DNA of 64,000 nt from Patiriisocius sp047730165 (GTDB taxonomy: Bacteria; Bacteroidota; Bacteroidia; Flavobacteriales; Flavobacteriaceae), in NCBI RefSeq assembly GCF_047730165.1, contig NZ_CP159834.1:1798001-1862000 (forward strand). Reading direction: 5' to 3'. Positions 17,672 through 26,718 of this stretch are shown piece by piece; the stretch's first letter is position 1; every line of letters begins with the position of its first letter. Under the pieces are notes generated by a model, which saw only the letters and a program-made list of their open reading frames with translations, was not told the DNA's origin and ran no database searches. The translations under genes and the position numbers were made by a program.

Positions 17672-18946
17672 TCAATTATATTTTTTGCTATTAGGTTTTA
17701 TAATCATTCTAAAAGATTGGTCTTTATAAATATAATATCCCAACCAGTTATATAGAGCTCTTAATTTACTCTTGAAATTGACAAGTCCCATAATATGAAC
17801 AAAAATCCAGATTAGCCAAGATAAAAAGCCACTCATAGCATATTTTTGGTTTGGAAAATCTAATACGGCTTTATTTCTTCCGATAATAGCCAAAGAACCT
17901 TTGTCTTTGTAGCCAAAAGCTTTCCATATTTCTTGATTTTTTAATAAATTGTCTGCCAAGTTTTTTGCCTGTTGTATTGCAGGTTGCGCCACCTGCGGAT
18001 GCCCGTCAGGATAATTTTTATCTCCATTTATTAAAGCACAATCTCCTAAAGCATAAATATTGTCAGATAAATAAACCTTATTAAACTGATCTGTTTTTAA
18101 TCTTTTACCCTGTCCAAAACTTTCTGGATGAAAACCTTCAAATACTTTAGCCTGCACTCCAGCAGCCCAAATTAAATTTTTAGTATCAATGCTGTTTCCG
18201 TTAGATAACTGAACACTTTCACCATCAAAATCTTCAACAAAAGTATCCATTAAAAGATGCACACCATAAGAAGCCAGCTTTTTAGCAGCGTATTTCTGAG
18301 CATGCAGTGACATGGATGACAAAACCGCTTTTTGACCGTCTACTAAGTAAATTTCTCCAAGTTCTTCTTCTTTTAACTCTGGATAATCTTTTATAATTAC
18401 AGAGCTACTCAACTCTGCTATAATTCCAGAAAGTTCTACACCTGTTGGTCCTGCACCAGCAATTACAAAAGTTAGGTATTTTCTTCTTTCAGTTGCATTC
18501 TCAATTCTTGTGGCTAAGTCTAAACGTGTTAAAATGGTATTTCGCAGTGACAAGGCGTCACTTATTGTTTTCATTGGTAAACATTTTTCTTCGATATTTT
18601 TATTACCAAAGTAATTTGTTTCCGTACCCGTTGCCATGATTAAAAAATCATATGACAACTCGCCATTATTTAGAATTATTTTGTTCTCGTCGGGCACTAC
18701 CTTTTCAAGAGAACCAAGTCTGAAACGTACGTTTTTAAAATTACGAAGAATTTTACGAAAAGGATAGCTAATTGCCGATGGCTCCATAAAACCACTAGAA
18801 ACTTGATATATTAATGGTGCAAAAAAATTATAGTTGTTGCTATCCACTAAAATAATAGCGTATTTTTTTGAATTCCCTAAGCGTTTGATAAGCTCTAATC
18901 CAGCAAAGCCCCCACCAATAACAATAATTTTTTTACGTAAATCCAT
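17672..18946 (-). CDS. ndh: type II NADH dehydrogenase (NDH-2)
   Basis: 424 residues. Two Rossmann folds: FAD-binding IVIGGGFAGLELIKRL (8-23) and NADH-binding FVIAGAGPTGVELSG (about 160-174). NDH-2 hallmarks include PLIYQVSSGFMEPSAISYP, WAAGVQA, YALGDCA and AQPAIQQAKNLADN near the quinone site. The C-terminal amphipathic segment (SWLIWIFVHIMGLVNFKSKL) binds the membrane. It oxidises NADH and reduces menaquinone without proton pumping. Monocistronic between E10 and E11, an unexpected housekeeping-type gene inside the repeat array. Confidence 0.9.
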   Translation of the reverse strand: MDLRKKIIVIGGGFAGLELIKRLGNSKKYAIILVDSNNYNFFAPLIYQVSSGFMEPSAISYPFRKILRNFKNVRFRLGSLEKVVPDENKIILNNGELSYDFLIMATGTETNYFGNKNIEEKCLPMKTISDALSLRNTILTRLDLATRIENATERRKYLTFVIAGAGPTGVELSGIIAELSSSVIIKDYPELKEEELGEIYLVDGQKAVLSSMSLHAQKYAAKKLASYGVHLLMDTFVEDFDGESVQLSNGNSIDTKNLIWAAGVQAKVFEGFHPESFGQGKRLKTDQFNKVYLSDNIYALGDCALINGDKNYPDGHPQVAQPAIQQAKNLADNLLKNQEIWKAFGYKDKGSLAIIGRNKAVLDFPNQKYAMSGFLSWLIWIFVHIMGLVNFKSKLRALYNWLGYYIYKDQSFRMIIKPNSKKYN

Positions 18947-18975
18947 GTTCTTTAAAAAATAGTTGTTTTAATGCA

Positions 18976-19051
18976 CCACAACGGTGGCAATATGCTATGT
19001 AATTTTGTGTTGCGTCTGCGGCAAAATTATGAAGTATATTGCGTGTTAGGT
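18976..19051 (+). repeat. attC-like element E11, short (76 bp)
   Basis: Left CCACAAC (18976-18982), right GTTAGGT (19045-19051, perfect GTTRRRY). The arm GGCAATATGCTATGTAATTTTG pairs with CAAAATTATGAAGTATATTGC around a GC-rich 14-nt loop, close to the classical size of attC sites. Confidence 0.8.
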
Positions 19052-19055
19052 ACTT

Positions 19056-20186
19056 TTATATTTTAATAATTTTAATTACTTTATTATTTATTTTAAGAAA
19101 ATACATTTGCGTATCTAATTCAGATAGATTAATCTGTAGCGCATCTGAAGTCCCAGAACCACTTAAAACTAGTTGACCAAACACATTGAAAATTGAATAT
19201 TCGATGGTTTGATTAGAAGCCCCTGTTACCGTAATATTGGAGTTGGTAGGATTTGGATAAACTTTGATTTGATCAAGTGCATAATCATCAATGTTTAAAA
19301 CATCAGCACAATCTAAAAAGTAACCTTTTATATAATCTAGTTGCGTATTGTTTGTATCATGAGCTGCATCGCCTTTGATGTGTACTACATCTCCTGATAA
19401 ATACGAATATTCTGTTATTTGAGGGTTACCCATCGTTATTCCTGATGTTAGTTGGCTACCTGTATACCCTTGATTTAAGGCTATATTATAAGTGGCTGTT
19501 TCAGCAGGTAAAAAGTCAATTCCAACAACGGATGTACCACCTGAATATGGAATGATTGGGTCATTGTCATTACTTATACTTAAGTATTTTCTGGTGGCTA
19601 AAGGATTAACCAAATTATCATAACCACAGAAAGAACTTAAAGGGTCAGTGGAAGCGCTTGGTTTATAAAAATTTCCTAAATGATATTGTGGTTCATTTAA
19701 ATGAGAAACAATAGCACATACAATGTCAATTCCTGTATTGTTATTTTCTATAAAAATATTATTTGCTAAACCCGCCCCATTAGAAGAGCCTAAAATCCTG
19801 ATTTTATTTGGATTAATATTGGAGTAAGCTTGTAAAATATTGACAAGGTCATTTATCATTTCAATATCAGGAGCATCGCTATCTTCTGTACAAATATTCC
19901 AACTATTTAAATAGCCCGTTGGTGCCACTAGAGCATGACATTCCAATATATCCGTGAATTCATTCATCATGCCTGCTCCATTACCGCCGTTTCCATGAAG
20001 TAATATGCAGACAGGGAATCCATTTGGAGGCACGGTTCCTGCTGGAACGGTTATATTCATTGGATAGCTATACCCACTTGGTTCTTGAGACCACGATTTA
20101 ATTATATTAATATTTGTTGTTGATTCCAAGTCTTGGGAAACACTAAGTATGGGAAAGCATAGAAATATGTATAATAATGTTCTCAT
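19056..20186 (-). CDS. secreted esterase/PHB depolymerase-like protein with T9SS tail
   Basis: 376 residues: signal peptide (MRTLLYIFLCFPILSVSQ), an alpha/beta-hydrolase of the polyhydroxybutyrate-depolymerase/LpqC type with LLHGNGGNG (oxyanion), nucleophile elbow GSSNGAG (about 136-142), SNDNDPIIPYSGG (acid region) and KGDAAHDTN with the His. The C-terminal T9SS sorting tail starts IKVYPNPTNSN (about 310). Likely a cell-surface or released esterase. The stop lies 5 bp from E11. Confidence 0.8.
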   Translation of the reverse strand: MRTLLYIFLCFPILSVSQDLESTTNINIIKSWSQEPSGYSYPMNITVPAGTVPPNGFPVCILLHGNGGNGAGMMNEFTDILECHALVAPTGYLNSWNICTEDSDAPDIEMINDLVNILQAYSNINPNKIRILGSSNGAGLANNIFIENNNTGIDIVCAIVSHLNEPQYHLGNFYKPSASTDPLSSFCGYDNLVNPLATRKYLSISNDNDPIIPYSGGTSVVGIDFLPAETATYNIALNQGYTGSQLTSGITMGNPQITEYSYLSGDVVHIKGDAAHDTNNTQLDYIKGYFLDCADVLNIDDYALDQIKVYPNPTNSNITVTGASNQTIEYSIFNVFGQLVLSGSGTSDALQINLSELDTQMYFLKINNKVIKIIKI

Positions 20187-20205
20187 TTTTTTAATTTTCA
20201 GTAGT

Positions 20206-20330
20206 GGCTAACGTTTGCATATGAATAGTTGCCAAGTGTGAGCTCTGAAACTCACAAAATAACTAATGTTTATTTGGTCTACAGCCCTTTATTTTATTGA
20301 CATATGGCAATTATTTATAATGCGTTGTCA
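20206..20330 (+). repeat. attC-like element E12
   Basis: Left GGCTAAC (20206-20212), right GTTGTCA (20324-20330). The arm GCATATGAATAGTTGCCA pairs with TGGCAATTATTTATAATGC. Inner TGTGAGCTCTGAAACTCACA is a second hairpin. Not close to another family. Confidence 0.78.
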
Positions 20331-20340
20331 TAAGCTTTTT

Positions 20341-21600
20341 TTATTCAGATTTATTCAAAGGCAAAGTAAATTTAAAATCACTTCCTTTTCCTTTTTCGCT
20401 TTCTACCCAAATTTGTCCACCGTGTTTCTCTACAAATTCTTTGCAAAGGACTAATCCTAAACCAGAACCTCTTTCATTTTCAGTCCCATAGGTTCTTGTA
20501 TTTGCTCCAAGCTTAAATAATTCATTTCGTGTGCCTTCATTCATGCCAACCCCATTATCTGAGATAGTAATTTCAATAAATTCTTGGTGACGTACTGTGA
20601 AAATATCTATTCTTCCTTCTGAATGAGTGAATTTTATAGAATTTGAAATTAGATTTCTCAAAATTGTCATTAACATATCTTTGTCAGCATAAATTTCCAT
20701 TTCATCGGATTGAATAAAATTTATAGATATACTTTTAAGTTTGGCAATTGCTTTTGAGCCTTCTAATACTTTTTGGATAACTGCTGACCAGTTTAAATAT
20801 TCTGGATTAAAAATAATCTGTTCGGTCTGCGACTTTGCCCAATTTAATAAATTATCCAGTAAATAAACGGCGCTTTTAGCAGATGAATGTAGCAGTGTTA
20901 AAAACTTTTCATATTCTGTACCATCTTTTTCTTTTACGTCTTCAATTAACAATTCCGAAAAACTCTCAATGGTTATAAGCGGGCTACGTAAATCGTGAGC
21001 TATAATAGAAAAGAATTTGTCTTTTGTAGCATTTGCGATTTGGAGCATTTGTTCACTTTCTTTTAACGCCTGTTCTGCTTTTTTCTGTTCGGACAAATCC
21101 ATGTTTGTTCCACTAACCCTTATTGGTTTTTTAGTTTTATCAAAAGTGATAAATCCACGAGATAGAACAGGAACATATTTACCCTGCTTGTGTAATAATC
21201 GGAATTCCACTTTATAACTATCCTGCCTTTTTTTTAGAGCACCTCTAAATATTTCGTCAACAAGAGGTTTATCATCAGGGTGCATTAATTTTTCCCAAAG
21301 TGATGAATTTGGCTCAATTTCATTAGGTTTATACCCTATTTGTTTCCACCATTGAGGTGAATAATATAACTCGTCAGTAATTAAATCCCAATCCCAATGG
21401 GCATCGTTTGAACCCTTGATAACCAAATTTAATCTTTCCTCACTCTCTTTGGCTTTTTTTAATGAATTTTTTAATTCTGTTTCTTGTGTTTTTCTGTCAT
21501 TGTGAGCTGAAGGCTGCGATTGTAAAATTTCATTTTGCTTTTCAAGTATAGCAATCTTATTTTCTAATTCTTGATATGTAGGTTTATCCATCAGTTTCAT
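20341..21600 (-). CDS. PAS-containing sensor histidine kinase
   Basis: 419 residues, soluble. N-terminal coil (1-60), PAS/PAC of the PAS_3 type (about 62-170: GSNDAHWDWDLITDELYYSPQWW), HisKA with FFSIIAHDLRSPLITIESF (His about 202) and HATPase_c (LRNLISNSIKFTH, ISDNGVGMN, GSGLGLVLCKEF). No response regulator is adjacent; it is alone in its interval, so it must signal to a distant partner. Start could be the first or fourth codon Met. Confidence 0.88.
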   Translation of the reverse strand: MKLMDKPTYQELENKIAILEKQNEILQSQPSAHNDRKTQETELKNSLKKAKESEERLNLVIKGSNDAHWDWDLITDELYYSPQWWKQIGYKPNEIEPNSSLWEKLMHPDDKPLVDEIFRGALKKRQDSYKVEFRLLHKQGKYVPVLSRGFITFDKTKKPIRVSGTNMDLSEQKKAEQALKESEQMLQIANATKDKFFSIIAHDLRSPLITIESFSELLIEDVKEKDGTEYEKFLTLLHSSAKSAVYLLDNLLNWAKSQTEQIIFNPEYLNWSAVIQKVLEGSKAIAKLKSISINFIQSDEMEIYADKDMLMTILRNLISNSIKFTHSEGRIDIFTVRHQEFIEITISDNGVGMNEGTRNELFKLGANTRTYGTENERGSGLGLVLCKEFVEKHGGQIWVESEKGKGSDFKFTLPLNKSE

Positions 21601-21613
21601 TTTTTTAAATTGC

Positions 21614-21677
21614 TTATAACGGTTTGTATATGAAGCTTAGCGAGGAAAGAGCTATGATTTTAAATACATTGTTAGCG
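21614..21677 (+). repeat. attC-like element E13, short (64 bp)
   Basis: Left TTATAAC (21614-21620), right GTTAGCG (21671-21677). The right end is the perfect complement of E14's left CGCTAAC, with 9 bp total, across the SDR gene. Minimal loop. Confidence 0.78.
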
Positions 21678-21686
21678 GTTCGTTTC

Positions 21687-22577
21687 CTATTTAGTGTTTT
21701 TTATTCCAACTTCCCATAATTTCTTTGCAACCTCTTGGTCTAATGCTGATTTGTCAATCACACCTAAAGCAGGAAATCCACCATATTCTCCTTCTCCATC
21801 AGGTCCAAAATAATCTCCTGATTTGGCATTTTTATTTGTTGCAGCTAGAAGCGTTGGCAAACTACCTTGCCAAGTATCCATAAAGTTCATTTTTTTCAAA
21901 ATTTCAGGGTTTATATGTCTTTGTAATTCTGTTTTTGTAAACCCAGGATGGCAAGCAACTGATAAAATATTATCATTATTCGCTTCATATCTTCTACCTA
22001 ACTCCAAAGCAAATATCAAGTCTGCTAATTTACTTTGATAATACTCCCTTTTCGTGTCATAAGGTTTTTCAACTCTAAGGTTTTCAAAATCTATAAAAGC
22101 TCCTCTGTGTGCAATACTGCTTATCGTTACTACTCTTGAATTTTGAGTAGATTTAAGTTTATTGTAAAGTAAATCAGTTAGTGAAAAATGTCCAAGAAAA
22201 TTGACTCCAAATTGTAATTCAAAACCCTCCTTTGTTTTTGATTCAGGCGGCATCATTACACCAGCATTATTAATCAGTATGTCAAGCTTGGTGTAGGTCT
22301 TATTAAATTCATTTGCAAATTTTCTCACTGAGTTCAAACGCGCTAAATCAATTATTCCAGGTGATACAGTACCTGTTATAGTTTCTTTTTCTATTGCTTG
22401 TATTGCATCATCTATTCTCTCCTTATTTCGACCCGCAACAATAACGGTTGCTCCAAGTTTTGCTAATCCTAGAGCGGTATAAAATCCAATGCCAGAATTA
22501 GCACCTGTTATAATTACCGTTTTACCTTTTTGACTATCGAGGTTGGTTAAAATCCATTCATTAAATTCCTTTATCAT
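21687..22577 (-). CDS. short-chain dehydrogenase (retinol dehydrogenase-like)
   Basis: 296 residues. TGANSGIGFYTALGLAKLGA (NAD(P)-binding), NNAGVMMPP, catalytic Ser in VTISSIAH and Tyr-Lys in YYQSKLADL, all in order. The extended C-terminus PTLLAATNKNAKSGDYFGPDGEGEYGG is typical of the retinol dehydrogenase/WW-domain oxidoreductase-like SDR group. NADP preference is suggested by VAGRNKER after beta-2. Substrate unknown. Single gene between E13 and E14. Confidence 0.88.
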   Translation of the reverse strand: MIKEFNEWILTNLDSQKGKTVIITGANSGIGFYTALGLAKLGATVIVAGRNKERIDDAIQAIEKETITGTVSPGIIDLARLNSVRKFANEFNKTYTKLDILINNAGVMMPPESKTKEGFELQFGVNFLGHFSLTDLLYNKLKSTQNSRVVTISSIAHRGAFIDFENLRVEKPYDTKREYYQSKLADLIFALELGRRYEANNDNILSVACHPGFTKTELQRHINPEILKKMNFMDTWQGSLPTLLAATNKNAKSGDYFGPDGEGEYGGFPALGVIDKSALDQEVAKKLWEVGIKNTK

Positions 22578-22607
22578 TATTCTATATATTGTTTTTTTTG
22601 TGATGAC

Positions 22608-22803
22608 CGCTAACGGTTTGTATGCAAGTAGTGCGGATAAAGAATGGCGACAGACATTTGGTAGGACACAAGCTGATTTTTACAAATTTCGCTTTTTATT
22701 TTTTTTAGTGTCAAAAGGCGGATTTGTTAAAATCCGGCGGTCTCCCAAATATACCCAAACTTTTAATTAAGCACAAACTCCCGCATTGCTTATATGCGGT
22801 CTG
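22608..22803 (+). repeat. attC-like element E14, family B
   Basis: Left CGCTAAC (22608-22614). The body with AGAATGGCGA, GCTGATTTTTACAAATTTCGC and GGCGGTCTCCCAAATATACC is nearly identical to E38 and E40. The right end is altered (GCGGTCTGTTT) and lacks a clean GTTRRRY. Confidence 0.8.
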
Positions 22804-22804
22804 T

Positions 22805-23524
22805 TTATTTTTTGTGTTCACTAGCTGAGAAAAACTGACCATTTGGACCATCATCATCTATTAGAACAGGAATTAATGCTCCAGGTAATGCGGCTTGAAC
22901 AGGATTTTCTGCATTCTCACCACCCAAGTCTGTCTTCAACCAGCCTGGATCGAAGTAGTTTATTCTAACGGGTGTGTCTTTCAATGCAAATGCAATATCT
23001 TGGGTTAATTTATCTACTGCCCATTTTGATGCTCCATATGGAGATAATTCCGGTTGATTCATTATGCGAGAAGTCGTATTAACGATTCTTCCAAATTTAT
23101 TCTTGATCATGGAAGGGATAAATGCGCCGCAAAGTTTATACATGGCAACCACATTCACTTTGTAAGTCACTAGCCAGTCTTCTGTGGTATGGGACCAAAT
23201 ATCTTCACGGTAATCTCTCATTATACCTGCATTATTGTATAAAATATCAACTGAGATATTTAAAGCACTTACTTGATCTATGAGTTCTTTAATTTGACCT
23301 TCATCAGCTAAATCACCAAAGACACTATATGTTTTTACAGCATATTCTCTAAGTATTTTAAGCGTCTTTTTATTGCTTTCTTTGGTTCTCCCGTGGACAA
23401 TTATATTACACCCCTTTTGTGCAAGTCCTATTGCTATTTGCTGCCCTATGCCACGACTAGATCCAGTGATTAAGGCATTTTTTTCTTTTAAAACTATCAA
23501 TTTTATATCATAATTTAATTGCAT
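22805..23524 (-). CDS. short-chain dehydrogenase/reductase
   Basis: Start at 23524 (MQLNYDIKLIVLKEKNALITG); a longer reading would be coded by repeat E15. 239 residues. TGSSRGIGQQIAIGL (cofactor loop), VHGRTKES suggesting NADPH, NNAGIM, Ser in NTTSRIMN and YGASKWAVDKL. The C-terminus PGALIPVLIDDDGPNGQFFSA resembles fungal/bacterial carbonyl-reductase-like SDRs. A second, unrelated-in-detail SDR next to the first, separated by E14, so not a simple tandem duplicate. Confidence 0.86.
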   Translation of the reverse strand: MQLNYDIKLIVLKEKNALITGSSRGIGQQIAIGLAQKGCNIIVHGRTKESNKKTLKILREYAVKTYSVFGDLADEGQIKELIDQVSALNISVDILYNNAGIMRDYREDIWSHTTEDWLVTYKVNVVAMYKLCGAFIPSMIKNKFGRIVNTTSRIMNQPELSPYGASKWAVDKLTQDIAFALKDTPVRINYFDPGWLKTDLGGENAENPVQAALPGALIPVLIDDDGPNGQFFSASEHKK

Positions 23525-23719
23525 ACGGATTTGTATATATAATGTAGAGCAGGAAATAAGCACTTTTGTTTCGGTTAAGCACAAGCAGAATTTTTAAATA
23601 TTTCTAATTATCTTTCTTTTCACAATTAGCCAAATTTAAAAATTTGGCGACCTTATAAAAAATGCATCAACCTTTTTGCTAGCAATTACTCGCACTATGT
23701 TTTATATACTTTGTTACCC
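23520..23719 (+). repeat. attC-like element E15, family C
   Basis: Left end altered (CATACGG for AACGG) and touching the upstream start codon. Right GTTACCC (23713-23719) matches E16's left end 6/7. The tract GCCAAATTTAAAAATTTGGCG at its centre folds as a hairpin. Confidence 0.75.
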
Positions 23720-23727
23720 ATAGTTTT

Positions 23728-24381
23728 TTACGCCACAAGCTCGAATTCAGTTAGGTTTTTATAAACTGTTTCCGCTCCGTTTTCTATCAACACTTTTTTA
23801 TTTTTTAAACCAACCCCTATAAATTCCAATCCTAAATTTCTAGCAGTTATTAAGTCCCAAAGGCCATCACCAAGTGAAATAATCCGTTCAAACTTCTCTA
23901 CATTATAATATTCAGACGCATTGTCAATTGCTGTTGCTACTATTTTCTCTCTTTCGTGAATTTTGTCGGAAGCGACTAATTGTTTTTCATCAAATGATAT
24001 TCCGATTGATTTGAGTTTAAATTTAGCTGGTCTTCGAAGTGAACCAGTCGCAAAACAAACACCAAAATCAGTTTCGTTTTCAAGTAATTCTATTAATTTT
24101 TTCGCTCCTCTGATTTCATTAATTATTGAGCAACTTATTTTTTCAGTTAATCCTTGTTCAAATTCGATAATTTTAGCTTCCGAAAAGGGAATTTGATTTG
24201 TGTTTTCATAAATTTCTTTTGCGATAAAAGTATCTGTGTGATGTTTGAATGTTTTAAATTCACTATTGATTTCCGCAGCGCCAACTTCGTAGAGCATTTC
24301 TGTAAACGCTTTTTGATGTTGCTTTACGCTGTCAGTTAAAGTGCCGTCTATGTCAAATACTATTAGATTTTTCTTTCGCAA
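23728..24381 (-). CDS. HAD-superfamily phosphatase
   Basis: 217 residues. Motif I FDIDGTLTDS (8-17), motif II Thr/Ser in FATGSLRR, Lys in motif III KFKLKSIG, motif IV GDGLWDLITARN. The alpha-helical cap between motifs I and II places it with phosphoglycolate phosphatase/beta-phosphoglucomutase-like HADs. Physiological substrate unknown. Single-gene interval between E15 and E16. Confidence 0.86.
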   Translation of the reverse strand: MRKKNLIVFDIDGTLTDSVKQHQKAFTEMLYEVGAAEINSEFKTFKHHTDTFIAKEIYENTNQIPFSEAKIIEFEQGLTEKISCSIINEIRGAKKLIELLENETDFGVCFATGSLRRPAKFKLKSIGISFDEKQLVASDKIHEREKIVATAIDNASEYYNVEKFERIISLGDGLWDLITARNLGLEFIGVGLKNKKVLIENGAETVYKNLTEFELVA

Positions 24382-24398
24382 TTGGTTTTTCAGCTTGT

Positions 24399-24531
24399 GG
24401 CTAACGTTTTTGTATCTGGTTTGTTGCCTGTTTTAAGCACCTAATTTAGTAAATAATTACCGACCAAGAAAGTCCGAGAGGCCTTTCGTAAGTAGAGTAG
24501 AACTAGCAATAAATTATATACGGTGTTATCT
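24399..24531 (+). repeat. attC-like element E16, family A
   Basis: Left GGCTAAC (24399-24405), right GTTATCT (24525-24531). Centre TAATTTAGTAAATAATTACC and GAAAGTCC-GAGAG-GCCTTTC hairpin. Confidence 0.78.
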
Positions 24532-24547
24532 GCTGGCGTTTCTCTCC

Positions 24548-25522
24548 TTAATGTAAGGATCTTTTTTTTATCATACCTCCTTTTATATCCTTTATGCTGT
24601 TCATTACAATAAAAGCATTTGGCTCAATTTTTTCGATTTCTGTATTTAATTTGTTTAACTCTAAGCGCGTAATGACAGTGTAGATAATATCCATTTCTTT
24701 TGAAACACCATTTTTGGCATAACCGCCTTGACCTTTATAAATTGTCACACCACGTCCCAATTTATCAATTATCATTTCTCTTATACGGGTACTTTGTTTA
24801 GAAATGATTGTTACACCAATATATTCTTCGATACCCTCAATTATGAAATCCAATGTTTTAGAAGCAGCGATATAGGTTATCATTGAGTAAAGGGCAATTT
24901 CAATAGAAAGTAAATACGCTGCGAAAGAAAAAATAACAATATTAATCAGGATTATAATATCGCCAATTGTTGTGGACAATTTTCGGCTCAAGAAAATTGC
25001 AAGAATTTCAGTTCCGTCAATTACCGCACCACCTCTAATCGAAAGCCCTATTCCTGCTCCAAGAAAAAAACCTCCAAAAATAGCAACAAGTAAATCGTCA
25101 TCTGTAACGTTTGGAAAGGGAACGATTGCAACGCAAAGTGCAAGTCCAATAATTGCCAGGGCTGTCTTTATAGCAAAGCGTTTCCCCATAATTTTATACC
25201 CAAGAAATATAAATGGAAGGTTTACACCAATTATAAGAATGTAAAGAGGGATTTCTGTAATTGCAGCTAAAAGTAATGAAATCCCTGTAGCTCCTCCGTC
25301 AATAAAATCGTTTGTTAACAGAAAACCCTTAAAACCAAAGGAAGCAGAAAAAATCCCTATTACTATAAGTATTAAATTCTTAAAATTACGTTTCAGGGAA
25401 ATAATTGATTGCCGGTATTCTTTTGCAAGTTTATATTCAGAGGGGTTTCCTTTTGGATATTTTCTTTTATCCCTGAATTTAAGAGTTGTCCGAATTATAA
25501 TATTTGCTAAAAATGGGTTCAT
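24548..25522 (-). CDS. YitT-family membrane protein
   Basis: Start at 25522 (MNPFLANIIIRTTLKF), giving 324 residues; an upstream Met at 25588 would reach into E17. About five to six TM segments (residues 48-185 region) with GFKGFLLTNDFIDGGATGISLL and GGAVIDGTEILAIFLS, the paired YitT repeats. The cytosolic C-terminal DUF2179 domain has RGVTIYKGQGGYAKNGVSKEMDIIYTVI. YitT proteins are common transporters or sensors of unknown ligand. The 60-residue basic N-terminal extension is longer than in most members. Confidence 0.88.
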   Translation of the reverse strand: MNPFLANIIIRTTLKFRDKRKYPKGNPSEYKLAKEYRQSIISLKRNFKNLILIVIGIFSASFGFKGFLLTNDFIDGGATGISLLLAAITEIPLYILIIGVNLPFIFLGYKIMGKRFAIKTALAIIGLALCVAIVPFPNVTDDDLLVAIFGGFFLGAGIGLSIRGGAVIDGTEILAIFLSRKLSTTIGDIIILINIVIFSFAAYLLSIEIALYSMITYIAASKTLDFIIEGIEEYIGVTIISKQSTRIREMIIDKLGRGVTIYKGQGGYAKNGVSKEMDIIYTVITRLELNKLNTEIEKIEPNAFIVMNSIKDIKGGMIKKRSLH

Positions 25523-25551
25523 CTTAGTTTTATTGCTTTTTTTTCGCTTTC

Positions 25552-25681
25552 CGGTAACGTGTTTGTTTATGGTTAGTTGCTTTAGCAAGAACTAAGTTAG
25601 TAAATAGAAAACGAACCAGAGAAAAATTCGTAGGATTTTCAGAGTACACACAGACTGAGCAATTAGTTATGCACGTTGTAG
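25552..25681 (+). repeat. attC-like element E17, family A
   Basis: Left CGGTAAC (25552-25558), right GTTGTAG (25675-25681, 6/7 with E18's left). Centre AAAAATTCGTAGGATTTTC and the arm GAGCAATTAGTTATGCAC. Confidence 0.76.
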
Positions 25682-25691
25682 TGCGTTCGTA

Positions 25692-26441
25692 TTATTTGTT
25701 TTCAAGGAAGTCTGATATTTCTCCATTTTCTCCAAATGTTTGTATTTTTGGAACACCTTTATCATCTACATATATCATCATTTTTGGTGAACCATCAGGT
25801 CCTGCTAAAAATAGTCCTGAACTGTTGCCTTTTGTTTTTCCTAAAAATAAACGATTTACAGACCCTTCGTTTTCCATTAATTTATTTATTCTTTCTTTTC
25901 GTTCTTTTTCATCAATGATGGCTCTCAATTCTTTAAGTTTATTATTTCTTTCATCTATGTTAGAGCCTAAAGGAAATTGATTTATTGAAATCCCCCTTTT
26001 AATATAAGCTTTGCCATCAGCGTAATATTCATCATTTAGGATTTGTAATACTTGGTCATCTTTGTAGTTATCCATTGTGAAAGACATTCCAGAAATTATC
26101 TTGCCATTTTTTTCTTTGGTTTGAAAAACTAAACCGCCACATTCGTCTCCTTCATTATTAAAGAAAATAATTCCTGAAGGTCGTTCTCTTTTTTCCCATT
26201 CTTTTCCGTTCATTCTACCAGGATGTTGTCTTGTTTCGTTGCTTAAAACCATTCTTGGTAAATTATCTTCTCCTACTATAGTGATCTTCTTTACGGTTAA
26301 TTCATCTAATTTTTCATTTTTGTCTTTTTCACTAAAACTACTAAATGCAAAAAAAGAAATAATTAATGCACTCAATAAGGCGTATGCAGTGAGAAAATTA
26401 ATTTTTCTTTCTAATTTTTTTGTGATTTGATTTTCGCTCAT
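25692..26441 (-). CDS. single-TM protein with beta-rich extracytoplasmic domain, unknown
   Basis: 249 residues. Short cytosolic N-terminus, one TM helix (about 16-36, YALLSALIISFFAFSSF), a predicted coil (EKDKNEKLDEL), then a repetitive beta-type domain with similar strands: KKITIVGEDNLPRMVLSN, SGIIFFNNEGDECGGLVF, SGLFLAGPDGSPKMMIYVDDKG. The pattern 'nlpRmvlsn / GdecGGLvF / GsPkmmIyvD' suggests repeated short beta-sheet units. Function unknown. Confidence 0.6.
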   Translation of the reverse strand: MSENQITKKLERKINFLTAYALLSALIISFFAFSSFSEKDKNEKLDELTVKKITIVGEDNLPRMVLSNETRQHPGRMNGKEWEKRERPSGIIFFNNEGDECGGLVFQTKEKNGKIISGMSFTMDNYKDDQVLQILNDEYYADGKAYIKRGISINQFPLGSNIDERNNKLKELRAIIDEKERKERINKLMENEGSVNRLFLGKTKGNSSGLFLAGPDGSPKMMIYVDDKGVPKIQTFGENGEISDFLENK

Positions 26442-26517
26442 TTGGATGTAGTTTATTCGTTTTTGATTTTACTTTAATCACATTCAATTTTTAATACTAT
26501 CGGTTTCTGAATATGAC

Positions 26518-26584
26518 CCACAACAGTTAGTGCAAGAAGCGCTGCCATCCTACAGGGTGATAATGATTTCACACAGTGTTATAT
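26518..26584 (+). repeat. attC-like element E18, short (67 bp)
   Basis: Left CCACAAC (26518-26524), right GTTATAT (26578-26584). Internal similarity to others is weak, but the right end is a perfect 10-bp complement (GTTATATGGT) of the end before E19 on the far side of the two-gene unit. Confidence 0.6.
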
Positions 26585-26718
26585 GGTGTTTTAATATTTT
26601 GCAATCAAGGTACTTAAATTATATGAGGTAAAATTTCTTGCGAGTTAACTTCTTATCTTAAGTCAATGCATAGGTTCTAATCTAGGGCGACTTTTGTATC
26701 AAATAAAAACTTAAAAAA